A stretch of 64,000 bases of DNA from Stutzerimonas decontaminans (lineage in GTDB: Bacteria; Pseudomonadota; Gammaproteobacteria; Pseudomonadales; Pseudomonadaceae), in contig NZ_CP007509.1 in NCBI RefSeq assembly GCF_000661915.1, positions 2,373,501-2,437,500 on the forward strand, given 5' to 3'. Shown here piece after piece: positions 19,150 to 27,376 of this stretch (positions are counted from its first letter, which is position 1; every line of letters begins with the position of its first letter). A program made the translations under genes and the position numbers. Under the pieces are notes generated by a model, which was not told the origin of the DNA, ran no database searches, and saw only the letters and a list, made by a program, of their open reading frames with translations.

Positions 19150-20700
19150 TCAGATTAAAAGACGAACCTCGCGGCGCTCTCCGAGCAGTTGCCGGTAAAG
19201 CGTGTCATAGGGTTCGATGGCATGACGCCAGAAAAATCCACCCGCCATCGCACGGCAGCGCATGGCGCTCAACAATTGCGGGTGCTGATGGATTGCCAGC
19301 GCGCGCTGCACCGCCTGGCGGTAGCTGGCCACGTCGGGCTCGTTGAACAGAAAGCCGGTGATGCCATCTTCGATCGAGTCAGCCAGCCCACCCGTGCGCC
19401 GTGCGACTGGCAACGAGGCATAGCGCTGGGCATACATCTGGCTGAGACCGCACGGCTCGTAGCGCGACGGCATCAGCAAGAAATCGCTACCGGCGAACAG
19501 GCGCCGTGCATCGGTCTCATTGAAGCCGATATGCGCCGCAACTCGGCCGGGATACTGGGCCGCGAGCTGCCGGACCTGGTCCTCGATGTGATGATCGCCC
19601 TGACCCAGAATCGCCAATTGGCCGCCGCCTTCGACGATGGCATGGGCCACATCAAGGGTCAGATCCACACCCTTTTGATGTACCAGGCGCGAGACAACGG
19701 CGAATAGTGGGGCCTGGCAGCGCTCGAGCCCGAAGGTCTCCCGAACATAATCGGCATTCGCCTCCTTGCCGCTCCAGTTGCGCGCGCTGAAGCCACTTAC
19801 CAGATAGGGGTCGCTTTGCGGCTCCCAGCTCTCGTCGATGCCGTTGAGCAGCCCACTGAGAAGGCCCTGGCGGGCTTTCATGCTGAGGAAGCCTTCCATG
19901 CCACAGCCGAATTCGGGTGTGGTGATTTCTTCAGCGTAGGTAGCGCTGACCGTAGTCACCCGGTTGGCATAAGCAATACCGGCCTTGAGCAGCGAGAGCC
20001 TGCCGTAGAACTCCATGCGCTCGGGGTCGCAGGCTTCCACCGGTATTCCCAGTGGGCGCCGCTGCGCCATGTCGATATTGCCCTGGTAGGCGAGGTTGTG
20101 AATGGTGAACACGCTTGGCGTATTCAGCCCGCGCCAGCGCATGTAGGCGGGCGTCAGGCCGGCCGGCCAGTCATGCGCGTGGACCAGTTCAGGTGCCCAG
20201 CGGATGCAGGCAGTGCCGGCAGCAATTTCAGCGGCGGCAAGGCCGAGGCGCGCGAAGCGCACCGGATTGTCCGGCCAGTCGTTACCCTGACCATCACCGT
20301 AAGGTGAGCCTTCACGCTCGTAGAGTTCGGGGCAGATGAGTACATAGATGATCAGGCCGTCAGGCATGTCCATGCGCCCAATTCGGCAACCCGGTATTTC
20401 GGCATAGCTATTCAGCGAGCCGACCATCCGGATGGCGTGACCACTGTTGATCACCTGCGAGTAACCGGGGATCAGTACGCGCACGTCGTGTCGTGCGCCA
20501 AGAGCCCTAGGCAGCGCAGCAGACACGTCTGCGAGCCCGCCGGTCTTGACCAGGTCGGTCAGCTCGGAGGTAACGAAAAGGATCTTGCGTTTGTCATCGT
20601 GGCTACTGCGGATCTGCAGGGCAGGGCGCGTAACCGTGGGCACAGCGGATTGGGCCTTCGGTAAACCAAGAGGCCGAGCGTTCACAGCGGCAATACTCAT
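19150..20700 (-). CDS. glgA: glycogen synthase (ADP-glucose type)
   Basis: GlgA is a GT5 glycosyltransferase of 516 residues that elongates alpha-1,4-glucan from ADP-glucose. The ADP-glucose contact motif KTGGLADV is present (VKTGGLADVSAALPRALG), as are LVHAHDWPAGLTPAYM, FTIHNLAYQGN, VSRLVHQKGVDL and the C-terminal RRTGGLADSIEDG. A GTG one codon upstream is in frame, but GGGGAG spaced six bases from ATG 20700 favours that start. A 24-residue N-terminal extension precedes the domain. It leads the minus-strand glucan/trehalose operon. The upstream region has an inverted repeat GCATA-N7-TATGC at 20750-20766 that may belong to the promoter. No glgC is in the window. Confidence 0.94.
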   Translation of the reverse strand: MSIAAVNARPLGLPKAQSAVPTVTRPALQIRSSHDDKRKILFVTSELTDLVKTGGLADVSAALPRALGARHDVRVLIPGYSQVINSGHAIRMVGSLNSYAEIPGCRIGRMDMPDGLIIYVLICPELYEREGSPYGDGQGNDWPDNPVRFARLGLAAAEIAAGTACIRWAPELVHAHDWPAGLTPAYMRWRGLNTPSVFTIHNLAYQGNIDMAQRRPLGIPVEACDPERMEFYGRLSLLKAGIAYANRVTTVSATYAEEITTPEFGCGMEGFLSMKARQGLLSGLLNGIDESWEPQSDPYLVSGFSARNWSGKEANADYVRETFGLERCQAPLFAVVSRLVHQKGVDLTLDVAHAIVEGGGQLAILGQGDHHIEDQVRQLAAQYPGRVAAHIGFNETDARRLFAGSDFLLMPSRYEPCGLSQMYAQRYASLPVARRTGGLADSIEDGITGFLFNEPDVASYRQAVQRALAIHQHPQLLSAMRCRAMAGGFFWRHAIEPYDTLYRQLLGERREVRLLI

Positions 20701-20997
20701 CACGATCTCCCCAGAGCCCCGGCGTTCCAGGTGCCGGCGCTAGCTACGAGCATATTTTTCCTATGCAACGATCTGATGACCGCCGCATACCATGAACACG
20801 ACCAGGCTGAGTTTTCTTATAAGGAGCTGCCGCGAGGACAGATAGGGCTGCACTGGCCCTACCAGAAACCAGACCAAACGTCGCGGTAGAAGTTCTTAAA
20901 GTAGACCAATAACGCATCACCGGAACTCTGACTTGGCCAATTCGCTCCGAATAGCAGGGCCGCGAAGGCATGACCCAGAACTGGCGGAGCAAGAACC

Positions 20998-21504
20998 ATG
21001 CAAGAGATCGAGCAAGTCGTTGCATTCCTGCGGCGTGAGGGCCTCAAACTGACCACTGCAGAGTCCTGTACCTGCGGGTTGATGGCTTCGCTGATGGGGG
21101 ATATTTCAGGCTGCGGCAAGGCTCTGGACAGCGGCTTTGTGGTCTATTCACCGGAAGCGAAAAACCGTCTGCTCAGCGTCAGCTTCGAGACGATTGAGAA
21201 ATTTGGTCTGACCAGCGAAGAGGTGGCGTGCGAGATGGCCATCGGTGCGCTGAAAAGCAGCATCGCCAGCCTGGCCGTTGCCAATACTGGCGTCGCGGAT
21301 GACAACCAGGAAGATGAAGGCGGTACGCAATGCTACGCCTATGCACTGATTCGGGGCGGTCGACAGGTGGTAGTGAGCGAAACGGTGCAGTTCGACGGCG
21401 ACCGTGTGGAGATCCGCAAGCAGGCCGCCCGGCACGGCCTGACCCAGTTGCCGGAACGCTACGCGCAGTTACTAAAAAAGCTGGAGGAGGGCGCGGGGCA
21501 GTAG
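20998..21504 (+). CDS. CinA C-terminal-domain family protein (NMN amidase-like)
   Basis: A 168-residue stand-alone CinA C-terminal domain. This family includes PncC, which deamidates nicotinamide mononucleotide to nicotinate mononucleotide in pyridine-nucleotide recycling. Family elements are TTAESCTCGLMASLMGDISG near residue 20, FVVYSPEAKNRLLSV and VANTGVADDNQEDEGG. The usual GxxGP segment reads NTGVADDNQ here, so activity is not certain. GGAG lies eight bases before the ATG. It is convergent with the mechanosensitive channel gene, 12 bases apart. Pseudomonads carry several such paralogues. Confidence 0.82.
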   Translation: MQEIEQVVAFLRREGLKLTTAESCTCGLMASLMGDISGCGKALDSGFVVYSPEAKNRLLSVSFETIEKFGLTSEEVACEMAIGALKSSIASLAVANTGVADDNQEDEGGTQCYAYALIRGGRQVVVSETVQFDGDRVEIRKQAARHGLTQLPERYAQLLKKLEEGAGQ

Positions 21505-21516
21505 TCACCTCGGCCG

Positions 21517-22629
21517 TCACACCGGCGGCTGACGCTCCGGCTCGACATGTTCAGGCTGTGACATATCGACGCGCCGCTTGTGGCCGACGCTCAGATCCGC
21601 CCGAAGCTGCGGCAGCGATTGCGGATACTGGCGCTGGATGAAGCCCAGCAGGTTCTCGCGGATGTGGCAACGTAGATCCCAGTTGCGCGACGAGTCCGGT
21701 GAGCTCACCAATGCCCGTAGCTGGATGGATTTCTCACTGGTATCGGTTACTTGCAGCACGCAGACACGGCCATCCCACAGCTCCGGGACCTCCTTGCACA
21801 GCCGGCGCAGCTCCTCGCGCAACGGCTCCAGCGGGAGCGAGTAGTCGGCCCAGAGAAACACCGTGCCGATCAGGCTGGAGCCGCGACGGGTCCAGTTCTG
21901 AAACGGCTTTTCGATGAAGTATTGCAACGGCACCACCAGGCGGCGGTCGTCCCAGATGCGCACGACGACATAGGTGCCGGTAATTTCCTCGATGCGCCCC
22001 CATTCGTTTTCGACGATGACCACGTCGTCCAGGCGAATCGGTTGGGTCATGGCGATCTGTAAACCCGCGATAAGGTTGGCCAGCACGGGTCGCGCGGCGA
22101 AACCAACGGCAAGGCCGGCAAGCCCCGCCGAGGCCAGCAGGCTGGCGCCGAACTGCCGGGCACCAGGAAAGGTCATCAGCATTGCCGCAGCACCGACCAG
22201 CAATACGAAGAACGCCAGCGTACGCAGCAACACGCGCGACTGGGTCTGGATCTGCCTGGCGCGCAGATTGTCTACCACATCCACCGGGTTGCGGAGCAGG
22301 ATGAACTGCTGCAAACCGCGTAACAGACGCATTACCAGCCAGGTCAGGGTGGCGATGATCAGCAGCGTGGTGACGTGGCGCGCGCCATTGATCAATACCA
22401 GGTCATCGGATGCGGATGTCCAGACACCCTGCAGCCCAACCAGCGGCAGCAGTACCCGGATGGGTTTTTCCAGTTGCTCCGACAACTCGCGAGTGAACAG
22501 AAACGCCCGGGCCAGACGCAGCATCAATGCGGTCAGCAGACGACCGAACAGGCTGAGCACTAGCACCACGAACAGCGCTGCCGCCAGCGTACGCAGTGCC
22601 GGCTGGCTGATGTACTGCTCCCATTGCAT
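21517..22629 (-). CDS. small-conductance mechanosensitive ion channel (MscS family)
   Basis: A 370-residue inner-membrane channel of the MscS family, which opens under membrane tension after osmotic down-shock. Four to five hydrophobic segments precede the pore-lining, glycine/alanine-rich helix (GASLLASAGLAGLAVGFAAR). The beta domain follows (IRLDDVVIVENEWGRIEEIT, then VVRIWDDRRLVVPLQYFIEK). It resembles the YnaI/YbdG-like larger members in length. The C-terminal part is alpha/beta and ends with an acidic-basic tail. It is a single gene on this strand. Confidence 0.92.
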   Translation of the reverse strand: MQWEQYISQPALRTLAAALFVVLVLSLFGRLLTALMLRLARAFLFTRELSEQLEKPIRVLLPLVGLQGVWTSASDDLVLINGARHVTTLLIIATLTWLVMRLLRGLQQFILLRNPVDVVDNLRARQIQTQSRVLLRTLAFFVLLVGAAAMLMTFPGARQFGASLLASAGLAGLAVGFAARPVLANLIAGLQIAMTQPIRLDDVVIVENEWGRIEEITGTYVVVRIWDDRRLVVPLQYFIEKPFQNWTRRGSSLIGTVFLWADYSLPLEPLREELRRLCKEVPELWDGRVCVLQVTDTSEKSIQLRALVSSPDSSRNWDLRCHIRENLLGFIQRQYPQSLPQLRADLSVGHKRRVDMSQPEHVEPERQPPV

Positions 22630-22830
22630 GAGATAGGCAGGAAGTTCGATAGCGCTGGCTCCGGTTTACCGTTCGTCAGGCCAGTGACAGACGCGAGCGG
22701 GCAAAAGTTCAGGCCGTTGCGTCTGTTCGGCGCGCCGGTCGGGTAGGGGGAACTCTTGCAGGCATGGTCTTTCACAAAATCAAGCGGTCCAGATTCGACC
22801 CCCGATTTTCCAGACCTAAGGAGTGATCCC

Positions 22831-23361
22831 ATGCAAAGTGCACAAACCGGCAACGACGTCCGCACCGAACGCCTCATCGAATGGCTGCGCGATGCGCACG
22901 CCATGGAAGCGCAGGCCGAAACCATGCTGAACAAGCAGGCCAGCCGTATCGAGCATTACCCCGAGCTCAAGGCCCGGATCGAGCAGCACATCACCGAGAC
23001 GCAAAACCAGGCCAAGCTGATCGAGAGCTGCCTACAGCGTTACGACAAGTCCTACTCAGGCCTGAAGGACTTGGGCGGCAAGATGATGGCGATGGGGCAA
23101 GCGATGGGCGGAATGATGGTCAATGACGAGATCGTCAAAGGCGCCCAGATGGGCTATGTGTTCGAGAACCTGGAAATCGCCTCCTACAAGATTCTCATCG
23201 CCGCCGCGGAAGCGGTGGGCGACATGCAGACGAAGGAGGTGTGCGAGCGCATTCTGGTGGAGGAGGTGGCGATGGCCGACTGGCTCCGTGATCACCTCGC
23301 CGAGCTGACGCAAGCCTATCTCACCCGGGCTGCCGAGCCCAACGTCGAAGCCAAGCGCTAA
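22831..23361 (+). CDS. ferritin-like DUF892/YciF-type protein
   Basis: A 176-residue all-helical protein of the YciF/DUF892 group, a ferritin-like four-helix fold linked to stress responses. Family features are LIEWLRDAHAMEAQAETMLN at the start, HITETQNQAKLIESCL in helix 2, and repeated Glu/His residues that could bind a di-iron pair (for example YVFENLEIASYKILIAAAEA). The start at 22831 is supported by AAGGAG eight bases upstream; the open frame extends further up without family sequence. It is a single-gene unit with its own terminator hairpin. Confidence 0.88.
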   Translation: MQSAQTGNDVRTERLIEWLRDAHAMEAQAETMLNKQASRIEHYPELKARIEQHITETQNQAKLIESCLQRYDKSYSGLKDLGGKMMAMGQAMGGMMVNDEIVKGAQMGYVFENLEIASYKILIAAAEAVGDMQTKEVCERILVEEVAMADWLRDHLAELTQAYLTRAAEPNVEAKR

Positions 23362-23374
23362 CCGCTTCATCGCA

Positions 23375-23399
23375 AGCCCGGCCGGCATCCGGCCGGGCT
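23375..23399 (+). terminator. hairpin terminator after the ferritin-like gene
   Basis: Perfect 11-base-pair stem (AGCCCGGCCGG with CCGGCCGGGCT) with a CAT loop, 13 bases after the stop codon. There is no T-run, so it may slow or stabilise rather than terminate completely. Confidence 0.6.
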
Positions 23400-23463
23400 C
23401 TCACCCTGTCACTTCACGAACCGGCACATACCCAACCAGGCATGTGTGCGGTGGAAGCTGCAA

Positions 23464-23748
23464 ATGAAACCACGCCCGTTAGTCAAAACACTCACATTTG
23501 CCGTGCTGCACTTCGCCACGGCATTCATCGTTGTTTATGCCCTTACCGGCAGCCTGGTGATAGGCGGTGCGGTCGCACTCATCGAGCCGCTGTGCAACAC
23601 CTTGGTGTTCTACCTCCACGAGCGCGCCTGGCAGCGCTTCGGCCGCCAGAAGGCGACCCCATCGCACAGCTATGGCCACGACGTATTTCTGAAGTACATG
23701 TCCCGCGGACGAGCTTCCAGCGGGCGTATCGCCAGAACGCCTCGCTGA
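23464..23748 (+). CDS. DUF2061 family small membrane protein
   Basis: A 94-residue protein with the DUF2061 pattern: RPLVKTLTFAVLHFATAFIV as the first membrane segment, then GSLVIGGAVALIEPLCNTLV and FYLHERAWQRFG. Two transmembrane helices are visible, and the C-terminal 30 residues are basic. A GTG six codons upstream is in frame, but the family begins at the ATG at 23464. The function of the family is unknown. It is convergent with the DUF1652 gene, 15 bases away. Confidence 0.83.
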   Translation: MKPRPLVKTLTFAVLHFATAFIVVYALTGSLVIGGAVALIEPLCNTLVFYLHERAWQRFGRQKATPSHSYGHDVFLKYMSRGRASSGRIARTPR

Positions 23749-23763
23749 AACCCCCTGCTGTAG

Positions 23764-24039
23764 TCATTTCAGGCAATCGCCTACCTCGGCGTCGGCGCGC
23801 AGGGTACTGCGGGTGGCACACATCTCGATGCGCAACTCCTGAGCCAGACGTACGAGATTGGCGGCATCGCGGCACTGCTCATAGGAAATACCCAGAACAG
23901 TCAGCTCCTCATCCGGGGGTTCACGGTAGAGACGTACGCTTAGCGAGCTGTCGGGCTCTGCGCGGCATTCACACTGAAATGGCCGCAGGTAGGTGTGCAG
24001 GATGGCTTCGATTTTGAACAGAGGAAGACGAGTATTCAT
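23764..24039 (-). CDS. DUF1652 family protein
   Basis: A 91-residue cytoplasmic protein resembling the Pseudomonas DUF1652 family (IEAILHTYLRPFQCECRAEP, then LSVRLYREPPDEELTVLGIS). It contains six cysteines, among them a Cys-x-Cys in the N-terminal half, which is unusual for so short a protein. The function is unknown. The ribosome binding site GGGAGG lies four bases before the ATG and can pair with an upstream CCUCCU (see the separate regulatory entry), so translation may be controlled. Confidence 0.78.
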   Translation of the reverse strand: MNTRLPLFKIEAILHTYLRPFQCECRAEPDSSLSVRLYREPPDEELTVLGISYEQCRDAANLVRLAQELRIEMCATRSTLRADAEVGDCLK

Positions 24040-24043
24040 AAAT

Positions 24044-24061
24044 CCTCCCTATATAAGGAGG
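24044..24061 (-). promoter_or_regulatory. predicted hairpin hiding the DUF1652 ribosome binding site
   Basis: On the minus-strand transcript, CCUCCU (24061-24056) pairs with GGGAGG (24049-24044) around a UAUAUA loop: five Watson-Crick pairs plus one G-U. GGGAGG is the Shine-Dalgarno sequence of the DUF1652 gene, whose ATG starts four bases later. Such a short, weak hairpin could act as a thermosensor or simply lower translation. The pairing is seen; the function is inferred. Confidence 0.45.
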
Positions 24062-24312
24062 TGACTTGAGCGCAGTACTACTTCCGCTGCGCACCCCAGG
24101 TTTCCCGACGTCTTTCAACCGTAGCAGCGAGCGTCGAGATGTAAATGCGGCGATATGTCCATCGGGCGGATTAAATCCTGAGGGGCTCTAGCAAGCCTTT
24201 TCCGGTCCTTGCCACTCATCGGAACCCGTCGGGCGGGCCGCACGCCGCTTGCTGAACTCATACCAGCGGGGAATGACCAAATTAAGTACGAAGTCCTTTG
24301 CGGAGAACCGAG

Positions 24313-24606
24313 ATGAAAAGACTGATGCTCACGGCAATCCTGAGCGCGTTGATCGCCACTCCAGCCATGGCTCAATTTCCTGCCGGGACGCCGAGGGACG
24401 ATACAGGTTCGCGACCCAGCCCGATGGGCAATCCGACACCACAGGAGGAGGTCGAAACCCGCAAGGATCATGAGGGCCGCACAGTCACTGAAGATGGCCG
24501 GCCAGTGGCGCCGCAGCCCGACAAGGAGAACTCCACCGATCCGACGCGTCATTCGGCGCCCGGCGGCCCGAACGATACCTCCACCGATGCAGGCAAGCTG
24601 GAGTGA
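24313..24606 (+). CDS. small exported hydrophilic protein, unknown function
   Basis: A 97-residue protein with a clear signal peptide (MKRLMLTAILSALIATPAMA, cleavage after AMA). The mature part is very hydrophilic, rich in Asp, Pro, Thr, Gly and Glu, with no cysteine, and is probably disordered. I do not recognise a family. The start at 24313 is chosen because the signal peptide begins there; a few upstream codons are also open. It is followed after 39 bases by ligD on the same strand, but a functional link is not evident. Confidence 0.68.
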   Translation: MKRLMLTAILSALIATPAMAQFPAGTPRDDTGSRPSPMGNPTPQEEVETRKDHEGRTVTEDGRPVAPQPDKENSTDPTRHSAPGGPNDTSTDAGKLE

Positions 24607-24645
24607 CAGCCTGACTAGGCAGCTCAGCGTCCGCGGAGAACGAAC

Positions 24646-27210
24646 ATGGCGCTCGATGACTACCAACGCATGCGCGACTTCGCTGCCACACCAGAGCCGT
24701 CTGGCAAGGCGCGGCGAAAGACGGGCAAAGCCCAGGCGCTGCAGTATTGCATCCAGAAACACGACGCCACGCGGTTGCATTACGACTTTCGCCTGGAGCT
24801 GGAGGGCACGCTGAAGAGCTGGGCGATCCCCAAAGGCCCGAGCCTGGACCCCGGCGTGCGTAGGCTGGCGGTGCACGTGGAAGACCACCCGCTGGAGTAC
24901 GCCACGTTCGAGGGCACCATACCGGCCGGGCATTACGGCGCAGGTGATGTGATCGTCTGGGATCGCGGCGTGTGGATACCGCAGGGTGATCCGCAGGAGG
25001 GTTATCGCAAGGGCAAGCTCAAGTTCAGCCTCGAGGGCGAGAAGCTCGCCGGCAGCTGGAACCTGGTGCGCACCCACATGGATGGCAAGGAGGAGCAGTG
25101 GTTCCTCATCAAGTCCCGTGACGAGGCCGCGCGCGAGGAGGGCGAGTACGACGTCGTCACCGCCGAGCCGAACAGCGTGCTCAGCGATCGCACGCTGGTC
25201 CCACGCAAACGCGGAGCGGCCAAGGCTCGCGTTGCGGAAGTGCCGGCCAAGCCAGTCAAGGCGCCGGCAAAAAAACGCGCGCCACGCAGGCAGAGCCAGG
25301 CGGCAAAGCTGGAAGGGGCCGTTCCGGACGAATTTCCGGAAACATTCAAGCCGCAGCTGGCGACGCTGGTGGACGCCGTGCCGAGCGGCGACTGGCGCTA
25401 CGAGATCAAATTCGACGGCTACCGCATGCTCGCCCGTGTCGACGCCGGCAAGGTCGCGCTGTTCACCCGCAACGGCCATGACTGGACGGCGAAGATGCCA
25501 CAGCAGGCCGCCGCGCTTGCCGGCCTGGGGCTTGAATCCGGCTGGCTCGACGGCGAAGTGGTGGTGCCGAACGAGGAGGGCGCTCCGGACTTCCAGGCGT
25601 TGCAGAATGCGTTCGAAGCCGGACGCAGTGGGAGCATTCTTTATTACCTGTTCGACGTGCCCTATCTGAACGGCATGGACCTGCGCGATGTGCCGCTGGA
25701 ACAGCGTCGCGCGGCGTTGCGTGAAGTGCTGGAAGGCAGCGACAGCGAATTACTGCGTTTCTCCGAGGATTTCACCGAGCAGCCGGACAGCATTCTGGAA
25801 AGTGCCTGCCAGATGAAGCTCGAAGGCCTGATCGGCAAGCGAGCAGGCAGCTCCTATACCTCCAGGCGCAGCAGCAGCTGGGTCAAGATCAAGTGCAGCA
25901 ACCGGCAGGAATTCATCATCGTCGGCTACACCGAGCCCAAGGGCACGCGCACCGGGTTCGGCGCCCTGTTGCTGGGGCTGCATGACGACAGCGGAAAGCT
26001 GTTCTATGCAGGCAAGGTCGGCACAGGCTTCAATCAGGCCACGCTGAAAAGTCTGCACAAGCAGTTGAAGAAGCTGGAAACCGATAAAAGCCCTTTGGCC
26101 ACGGCGGCACCTGCTGCCGATGTGCGGGGCGCGCAATGGCTCAAACCCGAACTGATGTGCGAGGTTGCCTACGCGGAGATGACCCGCCAAGGCGTGGTCC
26201 GCCATTCGGTGTTCCATGGCCTGCGCTCGGACAAGCCCGCCGACGCCATTACCCATGAGCGAGCCAAGCCCGCCAGTCGTAGCAGCAAAGCCGAGCAGCG
26301 GCAGACAGACCCCATCGGCAGCGGGCGGATCAAGATATCCAGTCCCGAGCGGATCATCGATCCCAGCAGCGGCATCACCAAGATCGAACTGGCCCGCTTC
26401 TACGCGCAGATCGCCCCCTGGGCCCTGCCGCAGCTGCGAGCGCGCCCGCTGGCCCTGGTGCGCGCCCCGGAGGGCATCACCGGCGAGCTGTTCTTCCAGA
26501 AGCACGCCGACAAACTGGCCATCCCGCACATCACTCAACTCGACCCGGCGCTAGACCCGAAGCACGGTGCGTTACTGGTGATCGACAGCGCCGAAGCGCT
26601 GGTCGGCGCCGCGCAGATGGGCACCATCGAGTTACATAGCTGGAATGCGATAGCGCCAGAACTGGAGCACCCGGATCGCTTCGTGCTCGATCTCGACCCG
26701 GACCCGGCGCTGCCCTGGAAAAGCATGCTCGAAGCCACTCAGTTGACCCAGACATTGCTGGACGAGATCGGCCTGGCCTCGTTCCTCAAAACCAGCGGGG
26801 GCAAAGGCATCCACATTGTCGTGCCGCTCGATCCCGTACACGGCTGGAGCGAGGTAAAGGCGTTCAGTCAGGCCATCGCCAAGTACCTGGCCAAGCTGCT
26901 GCCGTCGCATTTTTCGGCGGTCAGCGGGCCGAAGAACCGGGTCGGACGCATCTTCATCGACTACCTGCGCAACAGCCGTGGCGCCAGTACGGTCGCCCCC
27001 TATTCGGTGCGTGCCCGCGAGGGTCTGCCGGTTTCCGTGCCCATCCACCGCGAAGAACTGGCGGACCTCAAGGGTGCCAATCTCTGGACCGTACGCAACC
27101 TGCTGGAGCGTCTGCAGGAGCTGGGCGACGACGATCCCTGGGCGGATATGACGCGGATCAGGCAGACCATCACCGCACAGATGCGCGAGCGTCTTGGCAT
27201 GCCGGCTTAA
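24646..27210 (+). CDS. ligD: multifunctional DNA ligase D (phosphoesterase-ligase-polymerase)
   Basis: An 854-residue LigD, the end-processing and sealing enzyme of bacterial non-homologous end joining. The domain order is that of Pseudomonas: 3'-phosphoesterase at about 20-190 (HYDFRLELEGTLKSWAIPKG, then FEGTIPAGHYGAGDVIVWDR), a basic linker, ATP-dependent ligase with the adenylation lysine in EIKFDGYRM near residue 255 and WLDGEVVVPNEEG, and an archaeo-eukaryotic primase-type polymerase with FVLDLDPDPALPW near 680 and KTSGGKGIHIVVPL. GGAG is correctly spaced before the ATG. The partner Ku is not in this window. It is probably a growth-phase or stress gene, as in relatives. Confidence 0.96.
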   Translation: MALDDYQRMRDFAATPEPSGKARRKTGKAQALQYCIQKHDATRLHYDFRLELEGTLKSWAIPKGPSLDPGVRRLAVHVEDHPLEYATFEGTIPAGHYGAGDVIVWDRGVWIPQGDPQEGYRKGKLKFSLEGEKLAGSWNLVRTHMDGKEEQWFLIKSRDEAAREEGEYDVVTAEPNSVLSDRTLVPRKRGAAKARVAEVPAKPVKAPAKKRAPRRQSQAAKLEGAVPDEFPETFKPQLATLVDAVPSGDWRYEIKFDGYRMLARVDAGKVALFTRNGHDWTAKMPQQAAALAGLGLESGWLDGEVVVPNEEGAPDFQALQNAFEAGRSGSILYYLFDVPYLNGMDLRDVPLEQRRAALREVLEGSDSELLRFSEDFTEQPDSILESACQMKLEGLIGKRAGSSYTSRRSSSWVKIKCSNRQEFIIVGYTEPKGTRTGFGALLLGLHDDSGKLFYAGKVGTGFNQATLKSLHKQLKKLETDKSPLATAAPAADVRGAQWLKPELMCEVAYAEMTRQGVVRHSVFHGLRSDKPADAITHERAKPASRSSKAEQRQTDPIGSGRIKISSPERIIDPSSGITKIELARFYAQIAPWALPQLRARPLALVRAPEGITGELFFQKHADKLAIPHITQLDPALDPKHGALLVIDSAEALVGAAQMGTIELHSWNAIAPELEHPDRFVLDLDPDPALPWKSMLEATQLTQTLLDEIGLASFLKTSGGKGIHIVVPLDPVHGWSEVKAFSQAIAKYLAKLLPSHFSAVSGPKNRVGRIFIDYLRNSRGASTVAPYSVRAREGLPVSVPIHREELADLKGANLWTVRNLLERLQELGDDDPWADMTRIRQTITAQMRERLGMPA

Positions 27211-27376
27211 TTCGCCGTTCGTCTAAACATCCATCGAGCTACACCTACGGGGCGATACTCGGGCAGCGCCGCTCGGCAAACAATCGGTGCGTTCTGGGGA
27301 GTGGCATGGGTGAGGGAGGCGCCAGGCAAGGCCAGCACGATGTCGGCCAACGACAATGTCCGAAGGAGTTTCCTGC

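Noticed and set aside
24057-24186. small plus-strand gene starting with TTG after AAGGAGG
   Set aside because: GGAGG is followed by a TTG that opens a frame of only about 38 codons with no family features; the GGAGG is better explained as the pairing arm of the DUF1652 leader hairpin.
24115-25479. 454-codon minus-strand frame
   Set aside because: It lies largely antisense to the N-terminal half of ligD, which has intact domains; the product is Arg/His/Leu-rich with no family sequence, typical of a shadow in GC-rich DNA.
24646-27210. complete end-joining locus with ku
   Set aside because: No Ku-like frame was found on either side of ligD within the window.
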